A stretch of 64,000 bases of DNA from contig NC_083506.1 in assembly GCF_032362555.1 (NCBI RefSeq), positions 1,845,501 to 1,909,500 on the forward strand, written 5' to 3'. This stretch comes from Amyelois transitella. Lineage: Eukaryota; Arthropoda; Insecta; Lepidoptera; Pyralidae. The notes beneath the pieces were generated by a model, which searched no databases, was not told where the DNA came from, and worked only from the letters and a program-made list of their open reading frames with translations. Made by a program: the position numbers and the translations under genes. Positions 40,392-51,561 of this stretch are shown piece by piece; position 1 is the stretch's first letter; each line of letters begins with the position of its first letter.

Positions 40392-43300
40392 TGGAGGTGC
40401 AATCGACGGCGGGAAATATTGTACCTACGAATAATCACCGCCTATGTGTTTATGATAGGGAAAATGGACTTAAATTTTTAGTGGATACTGGTGCGAATAT
40501 TTCTGTTATTCCGGCAACCTGTAAACAAAAACGTGAAACATGTACGGACTATAAGTTATTTGCGGCTAATAATAGTGAAATTAAGACATTTGGTATAAAA
40601 CACTTGACATTAAATTTAAATCTTCGACGCCCTTATCATTGGACTTTTGTAATTGCTGATGGTAATCAGGCAATATTAGGTGCCGATTTTTTGACTCATC
40701 ATAACTTGATTGTCGATTTAAATGCAAAGAAATTAATTGATAAGGAAACTAGGTTACTAACGTTTGGCAACATAGTTAACAATAACACACCATCAATAGG
40801 GACTGTAAATGGTGATCATCCATTCCTAGAATTATTAAATGAATTTCCGGAAATTACTAAACCGATTTCTTTTAATAATCTAGATAGTAAATGTACTAAA
40901 AATAATGTTTTCCACTATATAGAGACTACAGGGAAGCCTATTCATGCTCGTGCGAGACCATTGCCGCCCGACAGGTATCATAAGGTGAAAGAAGAATTTA
41001 AATTAATGCAGGAACTAGGTATATGCAGACCGTCGAAAAGTGAATGGGCCAGTCCTCTGCATGTTGTGGCAAAGAAGAATGGAGAAATTCGCCCAGTGGG
41101 AGACTACCGACGTCTTAATGCGATCACGAAGCCAGATCGCTACCCCGTTCCTCGTCTGCACGACTTCACATATATGTTAGCAGGTAAGAAATATTTTTCA
41201 AAAATTGATATTAATAAAGCATATTTTTTTATAAAGGTAGCTCCACAGGATATTGAGAAAACTGCAATTATCACGCCTATAGGTTTGTTTGAATTTTTAA
41301 GATTGCCTTTTGGTTTACGTAATGGTAGTCAAACTTTTCAAAGATTTATGTGTAATAATGTATTAAAAGATTTAGATTTTGTATTTGCATTTATTGATGA
41401 CGTCATGATTTCAAGTTTTACTAAAGAAGACCATGAAAACCATTTACGTCAAGTATTTCAGCGTTTTACGGATTTTGGTATAACTATAAATTTAAATAAA
41501 TGTGAATTTGGCAAGCAGGTAATTGAGTTCTTAGGATATGAAGTTTCCACAGATGGCATTAAACCACTTGAAAATAAGGTTAAGGCCATACTGGAATATC
41601 CGAAACCGGAAACAGTTGAACAATTAAGACGATTTTTAGGAATGGTAAATTTTTATAGAGCCAATATACCCAACGCTACAAAATATCAATCGATTTTGAA
41701 CGAATTTTTAAAAAACTCTAAGAAAAAAGATAAAACAAAAATCAATTGGTCAGATAAATCAGTTCAGGCATTTGAACAATGTAAATTAAGCCTTAAAGAA
41801 GCTGTAATGTTGTCTCATCCAGTACCGAATGTACCATTGTCAATTATGTCAGACGCGTCGGATAAATTTGCGGGTGCGGTATTGCAGCAATTGGTAAATG
41901 GCAAGTGGTTACCGTTAGGATATTTTTCTAAGAAGTTTACTACAGCTCAACAAAAATATTCTACATACGATAGAGAACTGACGGCTATTTACATGGCTAT
42001 AAAACATTTTAGATATCAATTTGAAGGTAGGGAATTAATAATATTTACAGATCATAAGCCATTAACATTTGCATTTAATAAAGGCGAAACTAGTTGCGAA
42101 ACACCAAAGCGTACTAGGCAGTTATTATTTATTAGTGAATTCACAACGGATATTAGATATATCGAAGGCAAGAATAACAATATAGCGGATGCCTTATCGC
42201 GTGTTGAAACAATACACAATCCTACTTATATTGATTACGCGGAGTTAGCCGTAACTCAGAAATGTGATATGGAATTAAAACAATTGTTGAATGAACAAAG
42301 TGATAACATTTCTTTGAAAAAAATGTTTATTCCAAGTTGTCAACAAGAAATCTATTGTGAAACTTCATCCAACAGTTGTAGACCATATTTACCAAAAAAA
42401 TTCAGAAAAGTAGCTTTTGAATCAATTCATAATATAAGTCATCCAGGAATAAGGTCGACAAGGAAATTAGTGTCGCAAAGATTTTTTTGGCCGGGATTGA
42501 ATAAAGATGTAGGTATATGGGCCAAAACATGTATTGACTGTCAAAAATCAAAAATAAATAGGCACACTAAATCTGAATTTCAACAATTTCCTATTACTGA
42601 GCGTTTGCAACATGTACATATCGACATCGTAGGAAGTTTAAGTCCTTGTCAGCATGGACATAAGTATGTTATTACCATGATAGATCGTTTTACACGTTGG
42701 CCAGAAGCAGTTCCAGTTTCTGAAATAACAGCCGAAATAGTTGCAAAAGTTTTTTATGAAACGTGGATATGTCGATTTGGTACATTTTATAAGTTAACTA
42801 CGGACCAAGGTAGACAATTTGAGAGTAATTTATTTTGTGAATTGTTAAAATTAATGGGTATTAAACGATCTCGTAGTAGTCCTTACCATCCTCAATGTAA
42901 TGGGATGATAGAACGTTGGCATAGAAGTATGAAACAGTCATTAATGGCACGTCTTAGTGAAAATAAATCATGGTGTAATGAATTACCTACAGTTCTTTTA
43001 GGATTACGTTCAGTATGTAGAAGTGATAATGGCGTGAGTCCCGCAGAATATATGTATGGTCAAGCAATTCGTTTACCTGGTGATTTTTATGATATCACAG
43101 ATAAACGAATTAGTGATGAGAATACGTTTTTACAACAATTAAGAGATAATATTAGGAATTTGAAACCAGTTTCGAGACAGTTAAGAGACTCACGTACATT
43201 ATTTGTTCATGAAGAATTAAATACCTGTAATTATGTTTTTATTAGAAATGACGCGGTACGAAAGCCATTGGTTCAACCGTATGATGGTCCTTACCGGGTC

Positions 43301-43552
43301 ATTGATAGAAAAGGTAAGGTATTTACAGTCCAGTTAGAAAATAGAGTAGTTAATATATCAGTGGATAGATTAAAACCAGCATTTTTATTAAGTGATCAAT
43401 CAGATACGGTGGATGGAAACTATGATGCCAACGTTAGCAATAAAATAATTATTCAGGATAAAAAGGAAAGTAAAGAAAGCGATATTGTGATGAATCAAAA
43501 AATTACTAGTAGAGGTCGTGTGGTTAAATTGCCAGTAAGATTTAATTGTTAA
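40355..43552 (+). CDS. pol of CsRn1-like LTR element (1065 aa)
   Basis: Domains in order: aspartic protease (LVDTGANISVIPA near residue 37), reverse transcriptase (PVGDYRRLNAITKPDRYPVP; catalytic FIDD box), RNase H (SDASDKFAGAVLQQ; TDHKPLTFAF), integrase zinc-binding (HPGIRSTRKL...CIDCQKSK) and integrase core (HIDIVGSL, TDQGRQFES, MIERWHRS). Domain order is that of Ty3/gypsy elements. The frame looks whole. Confidence 0.92.
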   Translation: MENSNGKKYGKLMEVQSTAGNIVPTNNHRLCVYDRENGLKFLVDTGANISVIPATCKQKRETCTDYKLFAANNSEIKTFGIKHLTLNLNLRRPYHWTFVIADGNQAILGADFLTHHNLIVDLNAKKLIDKETRLLTFGNIVNNNTPSIGTVNGDHPFLELLNEFPEITKPISFNNLDSKCTKNNVFHYIETTGKPIHARARPLPPDRYHKVKEEFKLMQELGICRPSKSEWASPLHVVAKKNGEIRPVGDYRRLNAITKPDRYPVPRLHDFTYMLAGKKYFSKIDINKAYFFIKVAPQDIEKTAIITPIGLFEFLRLPFGLRNGSQTFQRFMCNNVLKDLDFVFAFIDDVMISSFTKEDHENHLRQVFQRFTDFGITINLNKCEFGKQVIEFLGYEVSTDGIKPLENKVKAILEYPKPETVEQLRRFLGMVNFYRANIPNATKYQSILNEFLKNSKKKDKTKINWSDKSVQAFEQCKLSLKEAVMLSHPVPNVPLSIMSDASDKFAGAVLQQLVNGKWLPLGYFSKKFTTAQQKYSTYDRELTAIYMAIKHFRYQFEGRELIIFTDHKPLTFAFNKGETSCETPKRTRQLLFISEFTTDIRYIEGKNNNIADALSRVETIHNPTYIDYAELAVTQKCDMELKQLLNEQSDNISLKKMFIPSCQQEIYCETSSNSCRPYLPKKFRKVAFESIHNISHPGIRSTRKLVSQRFFWPGLNKDVGIWAKTCIDCQKSKINRHTKSEFQQFPITERLQHVHIDIVGSLSPCQHGHKYVITMIDRFTRWPEAVPVSEITAEIVAKVFYETWICRFGTFYKLTTDQGRQFESNLFCELLKLMGIKRSRSSPYHPQCNGMIERWHRSMKQSLMARLSENKSWCNELPTVLLGLRSVCRSDNGVSPAEYMYGQAIRLPGDFYDITDKRISDENTFLQQLRDNIRNLKPVSRQLRDSRTLFVHEELNTCNYVFIRNDAVRKPLVQPYDGPYRVIDRKGKVFTVQLENRVVNISVDRLKPAFLLSDQSDTVDGNYDANVSNKIIIQDKKESKESDIVMNQKITSRGRVVKLPVRFNC

Positions 43553-44078
43553 TAATAAAAAAAAAATATTTTTCGCTTACCTAAAAGTTTCAATTAGTCT
43601 AAGAATAGTAATTTTATAAAGCAGATTAGATTAAGTTATTGCATTAATTTTATTTTTTATGAAATTAGATTAAAATGTAATTAGTAATATAAGTCAAGTA
43701 ATGTATAATTATTCATGTAGCCGACTGTACCTTTAGTATTAAAATATTGATACAGTATTATATGTTTAAATGTACATTGTAATATTTTAATGACGAAGAC
43801 TAAATTGTTGTAACAACATAAATTATAAAGCTGATGCTTAGTTAAAGGTAATATGGAATTTTCAAACTAGCAAAAGCAAAAATCCTAGTTACAAATTCTG
43901 TATTGCAAAAATTGGTATTTTTCGGTATCATACAAATAAGTTGTTTAAAGTTTATAATTTTTTGATTATTCATAATGAGTCAATATAATACTAAGGAACA
44001 AGTAAATGTCGCCTCAAACAATGTTGTTCAAGAAAATATGAACAAAATGCAAGTGACACTGGTTATTGTTGCGTGTTA

Positions 44079-44249
44079 ATGGGAACTCTGGTTGGATTAA
44101 TTATTGTGAAATATTGCCATCAGAGGACAAAGAAGTGGTTTAATAAGCAAATCGTTGGTGCGGTGACTAAGATTACGTCCGTATCACAGACGGTCTTTCA
44201 ACAGCCACATGCAGCCAGCCGAGTGCAATTTGACGCCTTAGATTCATAG
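44079..44249 (+). other. Short open stretch between pol and 3' LTR
   Basis: A frame of 56 codons beginning MGTLVGLIIVKYC, with one hydrophobic stretch followed by a basic one. It has no similarity that I know, and it is far too short for an envelope protein. It may be an accessory reading frame or chance. Confidence 0.35.
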
Positions 44250-44396
44250 AAATGCTATTATGTGTTGCGTTGTATTCAATGGTCATTGTGTTAACATTAC
44301 ATACCAATAGTTACTCATATTAAATTTGTGAATGATAGAACATTTGTATGGCATTTAATAAAATTTTTTTTGTATGTAAAAATTTGGGGGGTGTAG

Positions 44397-44696
44397 TGTA
44401 GAGACACAATGTAAGTGGGACTGTTATGTGTCAGCGATTTTGTATGAGAGCGACGAATGAATGGCGTGTGGTCAGTTACTGCGCACTGGTCCTCACGCGT
44501 ATACGTATTGTTTAGTTATTGAAAATTAATTCATTAATAAAAGTAAAATTTAATTATATAGAACAATTTATTATTGAAGATCAGTGGCGGTGCTCCCAGT
44601 AGATTAGGACCCTCACACTATAACAAAATAGGCACTCAAGAATATTTTAAATTAAACAAATTATTTAATTTTTACATATTTAGTAGGAGCCTATAA
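44397..44696 (+). repeat. 3' LTR of CsRn1-like element
   Basis: About 300 bp, matching 39068-39365 almost base for base. It follows directly on the polypurine run. Confidence 0.85.
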
Positions 44697-45038
44697 CTTA
44701 ATATTTAGAAGAAAACCAACACGACAAAAACATACGCCAAGAAATTATAAGCAACCTGAACCATCAAACAGATATTTCAGATTTAGAAACACAAATCAAG
44801 AAATACACAAAATCCCAATTCACGGAAGGCGTATGAGGTGGAACCGACATTCTAATAGCTGCCGCCGAATACGACATCATCCAAGTCAAAGTATTTCTCG
44901 GCACCCTCTTAAAAGAAATAACAGAGTTTAATCTTCATAGAAAACCACTACGATTGTTTCAAACACCATATGGGCGCAATGGGCCCAATCAACTCAAAAC
45001 TCAAGACACGCTAAGCTCTAACGATCACACGCCGATGG

Positions 45039-45730
45039 ATGCCGCCCAGACGAGACAGGCCACAGACTTATTCGTCCCAGGCCCTACTAAACCACGACCA
45101 GATCGATAATAATAACCTCAACATAGCAACATGGAATGTAAGAGGCGCTGCAACCCTAACTAAGAAATTGGACATCGACCAAACACTGGAATACAAAGCA
45201 ATGCCTATAGCCTGCCTTCAAGAAACGCACATAAAATCCGGCACCTATGAATCTAAACACCATAACTGGATTTTGAGCGGCAACAATAGTAGCCGAGGGC
45301 TAGTCATCCTGACAAAGAAAAACTACAATATATCGACTGACTGGATGAAATCCAACATTAACAACATGGCAGCATTAATCAACGTCGGAAGCAAAACTAA
45401 TCTACTCGTGATCACAAAACATTGATCAAACTCAACATCCGCAGTAACTAACGACCTCATACGAATCCGAAAACTCATAAGAGTACAGCCAAACAACTCC
45501 AACCTGATAATTCTAGGTGATTTCAACGCACATGCCGTAAACCAAGACACTAGAAAACAACGCACCTTAAAGAGCATAGAGGAAAACCTCCACCACAAAC
45601 ACAAAAATACCACGGGAGAAATTCTAACAAACCTTATAACGATGGAACAACTTAGATTAAATACATTAATCGGCAGAGCAAGCTGCAAAACCACGTGGAT
45701 CTCAGGCAATAAAATCAATGCTGGGATTTG
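45039..45730 (+). pseudogene. LINE AP-endonuclease domain, broken ORF2
   Basis: The frame begins MPPRRDRPQT and then NNLNIATWNVRGA, ACLQETHIKSG and, further on, LIILGDFNAHA: the three classic motifs of the apurinic-type endonuclease of non-LTR retrotransposons. One in-frame TGA at 45423 interrupts it, likely from a CGA codon. The frame resumes and runs into the minisatellite, where the domain stops. The ORF1 frame ends inside it (TAATAA at 45107). No reverse transcriptase is found. Confidence 0.8.
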
Positions 45731-47130
45731 GAAAAATACGACATATTAGAATCAAAATTGAGTGCTAAATAAAACTAAGTACTAAGAACTGGAGAAGTAT
45801 GATATTGGAATCAAGGCTACGAGCTGGAGGAAATACTGAAAACCGATATATTGGAACTAATGCTGCGAACCTCAAAAAACATGACTTATTAAAATCAATG
45901 CCGCGAATTTGAGACAACACGACGTATTGAATTAAGGCTGTGAATTCGAGAAAACATGATGGACTGGAATTAATGCTGCGAACTGATAGAGGTCATATTG
46001 CAATCAATACTGCGAACTGATAGAGGTCACATCGGAATTAATGCTGCAAACTGATAGAGGTCATATTGGAATTAATGCTGCGAACTGATAGAGGCCATAT
46101 TGGAATCAATGCTGCGAACCTGAGAGAACACGACATATTGGAATCAAGACTACGAATTAGAGAAAACATGATGTATTGGAATTAATTCTGCGAACTGATA
46201 GAGGTCATATTGGAATCAATGCCGTGAACCTGAGACAACATGACGTATTGGAATCAAGACTACGAATTTAAGAAAACATGATGGATAGGAATTAATTCTG
46301 CGAACTGATAGAGGTCATATTGTAATCAATGCTGCGAACCTGAGAGAACACGACGTATTGGAATCAAGACTACGAATTAGAGAAAACATGATGTATTGGA
46401 ATTAATGCTGCGAACTGATAGAGGTCTTATTGGAATCAATGCTGCGAACCTGAGGTAACATCACGTATTGGAAGCAAGACTACGAATTCGAGAAAACGTG
46501 ATGTATTGAAATTAATACTGCGAACTGATAGAGGTAATATTGCAATCAATGCTGCGAACCTGAGAGAACACGACGTATTGGAATCAAGACTACGAATTAG
46601 AGAAAACAAGATGTATTGGAATTAATGTTGCGAACATGATGTATTGGAAAGAGATTGCAATTAATGCTGCGAACTGATAGAGGTCATATTGGAATCATTG
46701 CTGCGAACCTGAGAGAACAGGGCGTATTGGAATCAAGACTACGAATTAGAGAAAACATGATGTATTGGAATTAATGCTGCGAACCTGAGAAAACACAATG
46801 TATTGGAATCATAGGTTTGAATCCGAGAAAACACTATGTATAGGAATGAATGCTGCGAACTGATGGAAATCATCATCATCAAACACGACGTATAGGAATA
46901 AACGCTGCTAATTAGAGATATCACGACGTATAGAATCAATACTAAGAACCTGATGAAACACGGGCATAGGAGGCGAAAATGAGATCTGGAAAAACTAGAG
47001 TAAATCAAATCGGAATCTATGCTACGAACTGGAGAAACACGACGCATTAGGGCTAATGCTGCAACTGGAAGTGTACAAGAAACACGACACTTTAGAAACA
47101 ACACTACAAACGAAACGTGTGACATCAATA
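45711..47130 (+). repeat. Minisatellite, 34-38-bp units with 110-bp higher-order period
   Basis: The units share the plan gaac-ctgagagaacacgacgt-attggaatcaatgctgc. In the middle, three diverged unit types alternate: one starts at ctgatagaggtcat, one has gagaacacgacgtattgg, one has agaaaacatgatgtattgg. The first type recurs at 46085, 46195, 46305, 46415 and 46525, exactly 110 bp apart. Edges are more diverged. Minus-strand open frames here are by-products of the repeat. Confidence 0.9.
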
Positions 47131-47674
47131 TCTCAAACTGGAAGTACTCACATTGGAAACAACGCGGCCAACTCTAGAGAAAGCCACAGGTTGAAGGCAA
47201 ATTTGGATGACAAGAATAAAGATCTGAAACAGCCGACCGACCAACCACAAAAACCATCGAAACGGGGATAACATTCCTACATAATAACAAGGGCCTAATG
47301 AAATCCTACACTACAAATTCTCTAGAATGGGCAGACATCGCGACTAATAACAAAAATCATCACAGCAGCACGAGATTCCTACGAAATAAATGAAACTGAT
47401 AACGAACCGTTAAAACAAGAATTAGATACAAGGAAGAAGGAAACACGCAACACATCAACGCTCTCCCCCGTCGAAATACCCGTCTTCCTTAATTCCTATA
47501 TTGGCTATAGGCTGTATAGTCGGTCGATTGTGGTCGACTGGTTGCGGTTGGTCGGCCTTCCTCTCCCATCCCTGAGCGTGTCACTCCCTATAAAATCTGT
47601 GCCCCCTGGTGTATCCAGCTAGACTGGGTCAGGCTTTGCTTGGCTGGGTGTGGTACCAATGTTCATGTTCATGT
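47131..47674 (+). repeat. LINE 3' remnant with gttcat tail
   Basis: A-rich coding-like sequence to about 47460, then a GC-richer 3' UTR (ctggttgcggttggtcggcc, ctgggtcaggctttgcttgg) that ends in three gttcat repeats directly before the flanking duplication. Confidence 0.55.
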
Positions 47675-47698
47675 TCATTTTGGAATTAGATATTACAC

Positions 47699-50600
47699 CA
47701 AATGCTATATCATATTTGCTTAGTAAATTTAGTGGTTTCTTGTGATTTTTATTTCAATCATGCAGCACTTTAGTTAGGTACCTAGGTACGTAACTCTTAC
47801 TAGAAGGCCAATTTTGTAATCATAGCCCTCGTGATGGTATTTAACTGACAAAAGGCGTGGACTCATCATATACTTGGTAAGGAGAATCAGTAATTATTTA
47901 AAATTTTATTTTATTAAAGCGCCCCTCAAGGAAGTTCGACAAAACATCTTTTTATTGACGTTACCTTGAGAAATCAGCACTATTATGTCCACAAGGTTAT
48001 AGGGTAAATAAAACAAGTGTCAGTTTGTTCAGTTTATTCTTAACTTTAATGCAGACTAGAATAATACTCTTAGAAATGAGAACAACAATAGTTATTTCAC
48101 ATGTTACAGTGTACCTACCATATACCAGCTTTCACAATAAAAGGCTATTTATTATCTGTGTTTCTCAATGTAAATAATTCTTATTCACAACAGCTAGCAA
48201 TACAAAATTACATACATATCAGACTGTGTACCTATATTAACTGGAACGACAGAGAAATGTGGACCGGTATCTAACAAAATTTGAAACTAAAGGGTTTATT
48301 AGTTCGAGATTTGATGTCCGCCGCCATGTCACAAACTTGTGTTACTGTAGTCTAGGTCATGATAAGCTTTTTTTTTATGTCAGTCACAAAATTGTTTTGT
48401 TGAGTTGCCAGTTATTCTAAGAACGTAAGAATATTAACTAAATTTTGGGTAAGCTCAATAAATGGCCTATATTCATGTCCGTCACTCATCATCACCCACC
48501 GTGCGAGCGAAATGTTATCGAAATGTCACGCACTCGTCGCCATTTTGATACGAGAAGTCACGAATACCTACGTTCTTCATATTGAAATTCACATACCTAA
48601 ATAAAAAATAATGAAGATACCGGCCCTTAAAATAACTTTCACAGCTATAATACCAAAAGCGGTTGGTTATTATTTATAAGGAAAAGCGGGATATTTCGAA
48701 AGGGTTAACTAAGTTTTACCAATTATCACTTAATAAGTATTATACATAAATAAATGTACTCGTCCCCAGAGCGCTAAGCCTAGCCAAGAACACAGACATA
48801 CATACAGATATAGATTACATATAGGAATGCTATAGCGACACTATAAAATTTACAAAATATGATATATCTTTTGAAATACTACAAGAAATAATGCTTTATT
48901 TATGTACTATGATCCACTAATCAATTCTTTTTTGTATGATCACCGTAGATCTTTTGTTCCGGGTTCAAATGATGTTATGTGAAATCCAGAAAGGTAAGAT
49001 TGATTGTCCACTTAAACATAGTGTTGCAATACTTTAACCCATTTTGCTCTATATTAGCTAAAACCTCACGTTAGGCCACATTGTACGCCGCATATTTATC
49101 GAACATATCGTATTATCTTTCCCCTCTCTATTTTTGCTGAATCCAAACTGTTAAAAAGAGAGACGACATTCCTTGTCAACGTTAGAGAATTAACAGGGGC
49201 TGGTCAGTATAAACCGATTGTGGTTGTCGACTCAATTGTATTCATATTTTACCATTCCCTTAATTTTTGTATTCCCTTAGACCACTCTTTAATCGTGGGC
49301 TAAGGGAACCTGATCCTACCTAGGTAGTAGGAATGGCGCGGCCACAGTAAAACATTCAATGGAAGGTGAGATGACTAGAAAAAAATTAAGTATGATTAAT
49401 AGAACAAAATAAATAATTAATTTAATTTAAATATGCATCCTTTTTCCTCTTTAAAATTGATTCTCTTCCACTTCACATAATCTTCTACCACATATTAAAT
49501 GGATAATCAATCTCGTATTCATTTAAACCCTTAAATTCAAAGACCAACTGTTTCTATCTAAGCTATACATAATTATGAAATATTTTCACAAAAGTACTCT
49601 TCCACCACGGTAGGTACTATTTGAACGACTAAATTTTATCAATTATACTAAAATACAGATTTTAAGCTGAAGAGATTCTTCGTGAATGTAATGTGGATTG
49701 AAAAATCTGGTTTGAACTATGGTGCACGGTCTGTAAAACATGTACTTAATTTACGGTTGTAAAATAATATCATTTAATAATATAATTATAAATAAATAAA
49801 AAACACAATAAACAACAGGTCCTTCGGTAGCAAAGCCGAATTGTATCCAGGTATTATGTAATTTCGTATCGAACGTTAATTAGGTATTATATTCTCATTC
49901 GTTATAAGATTTTTATAAATTATTTAATTGTTGAGTGTGTGTCCGCCCATTGCCCAAAAAACTTCCCTTTTCAAATTTTTATATTTGTTTTACGGATGAT
50001 TTTGTTTCGACGAAAGAAACCAGAACACAATTCTAATTTGCTACAAAAAAAATATGGCAAAGAAAACAACAATGGAATGCTTTGACAAGAAATGTTACGA
50101 ATTGTTGTTGATAAACTTAAATCTAAAAGAAATTAAAAAAGAACAATAGAAAATACTCCATAAAAAGAATGGCAGATCCGTTATACATTAACCTTGAATG
50201 AAATTTATGGCAAAAATAGCTATTAGATATACTTAACTTTTAAACTCTAGATACACACCAAATAAATATCTTACGTATTGTCTTTAATGATAATTACATC
50301 TAGTATAAATGTTTACGCCTGTGAAATTTAAACCAAAAATATATATCTGTTACGATAAAAAATGTGTTGCCAGTTAGAAGCAAGTAAACTCCACGGATTT
50401 ATTGTCCAATGGGAAACTTGTTTTCACATTAATAACATCAAGCTTAGAACGAAACTTTCTATATTAATACGACACTATCTAAGCAGATATAAGTGTTTTT
50501 TTTTTTCGATATTAAATTTATAGGTACAATCGTTATGATTAAATGGAGTATGTTTACACGTTGTCATGACGAAGGAATGCTGATTTTGTGTTTGCTACTA

Positions 50601-51561
50601 TATTCAATAATGAGGATAGGATTTGAACCAGCATAACGACTACAGACACCGAAGTAGCAAGCACAAAACCAGCACAATCTAGAGAGAAAATACAACTTAT
50701 GTCTATCTTATTTAGCCACGTAAGCATTGTAAGCATTCTGAGACTTGACATCACATTGTTTTGTTTTTGAGTATTTTTTTGTTCAGCTAAGCTATGGGTT
50801 TCGTCCTCGCTTTTTTTAACAACATTGGTATCTATTTAAGAAAAGAAAGAAGATAATAAAAAAGAAGATTACCTTTATTTTCTAAACATTTCATTGGTGT
50901 TTATTATACGGAAAGTCCTTGTTGCTGGCATCAATAATAATATAATCTCTATAAGAAATTTTCTGATACCAGGATATCGCCTAAACTAAATCAATATCGG
51001 CCGTTGAAAATTAACCACCCAATATTAAATGCCAATATAATTATTTTTTTGCTTTTGAATGATCCCAAACATTAAAAAAAAATCATTTCGTATTTATGAT
51101 CTCTTATCATTAACTATATTTTAATTATCCATAATACCATCAACCATTCTTGTATGTTTAAGCAATATTCGAAATGGCAATGTGTTATTAATTTATATGT
51201 ATTACTGCAGCCTGTGTTATTCATAAAAATGGAAATAATATAAGACAGTAAAAATGCCACATATACTTACTTGAAAATATGGAAACATTGCATTACGTTT
51301 TTTCATTGCATGCATCTTTCAAATTAGACCAATTAGAAAGAGATGGAGGTATAAAAAAATCAAGTAAAGAACAAGTATTAATTCAGAAAACACACCAATT
51401 GATACGAAACCAAATAATATTTTTCCGCCTTAACGCCATACATTATTCCGAATCGTACAGATCTCTTTAGTCTGTCTGTTTGTTTAAACAAAGCGAGGAC
51501 GACAAAACCGGCGGGCGTTGCGTATATCGTAAGCAGGCACTTGGTGCGCGCCGGCTCGCGC
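47699..51561. other. Gene-poor spacer downstream of X11
   Basis: About 3.9 kb of AT-rich sequence with no coding frame, tRNA or recognised repeat. Part of the side next to 51562 must be the 3' UTR of the X11 gene on the minus strand, but I cannot fix its polyadenylation site. Confidence 0.4.

Larger units (their letters stand above)
39068..44696 (+). mobile_element. Ty3/gypsy LTR retrotransposon, CsRn1-like, looks whole
   Basis: A 5.6-kb element inserted into the LINE described above: LTR, tRNA-Trp-type primer site, gag, pol, a 3' region with a short extra frame, a polypurine run (gggggg at about 44386-44391) and LTR. Both main frames are uninterrupted. LTRs are almost identical, which suggests insertion recent in evolutionary terms. 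No envelope gene is seen. I find no clear target-site duplication. Confidence 0.88.
37711..47674 (+). mobile_element. Decayed endonuclease-type LINE with nested insertion and minisatellite
   Basis: A 24-bp direct repeat (core ttttggaattagatattac) at 37687-37710 and 47675-47698 flanks the whole block and looks like its target-site duplication. Parts: GC-richer 5' leader (37711-38000), A-rich ORF1-like remnants (to 39067), a nested LTR element (39068-44696), ORF1 end (to 45109) overlapping an AP-endonuclease frame from 45039, a minisatellite (45711-47130) in place of the reverse transcriptase, then a 3' remnant ending in gttcat repeats. I do not assign a clade. Confidence 0.7.

Noticed and set aside
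45323-45718. 131-codon minus-strand frame opposite the LINE endonuclease
   Set aside because: A shadow of the plus-strand endonuclease frame, which has the three diagnostic motifs.
46739-47271. Open frames of 70-130 codons within the minisatellite
   Set aside because: The translation is made of repeated units and has no family likeness.
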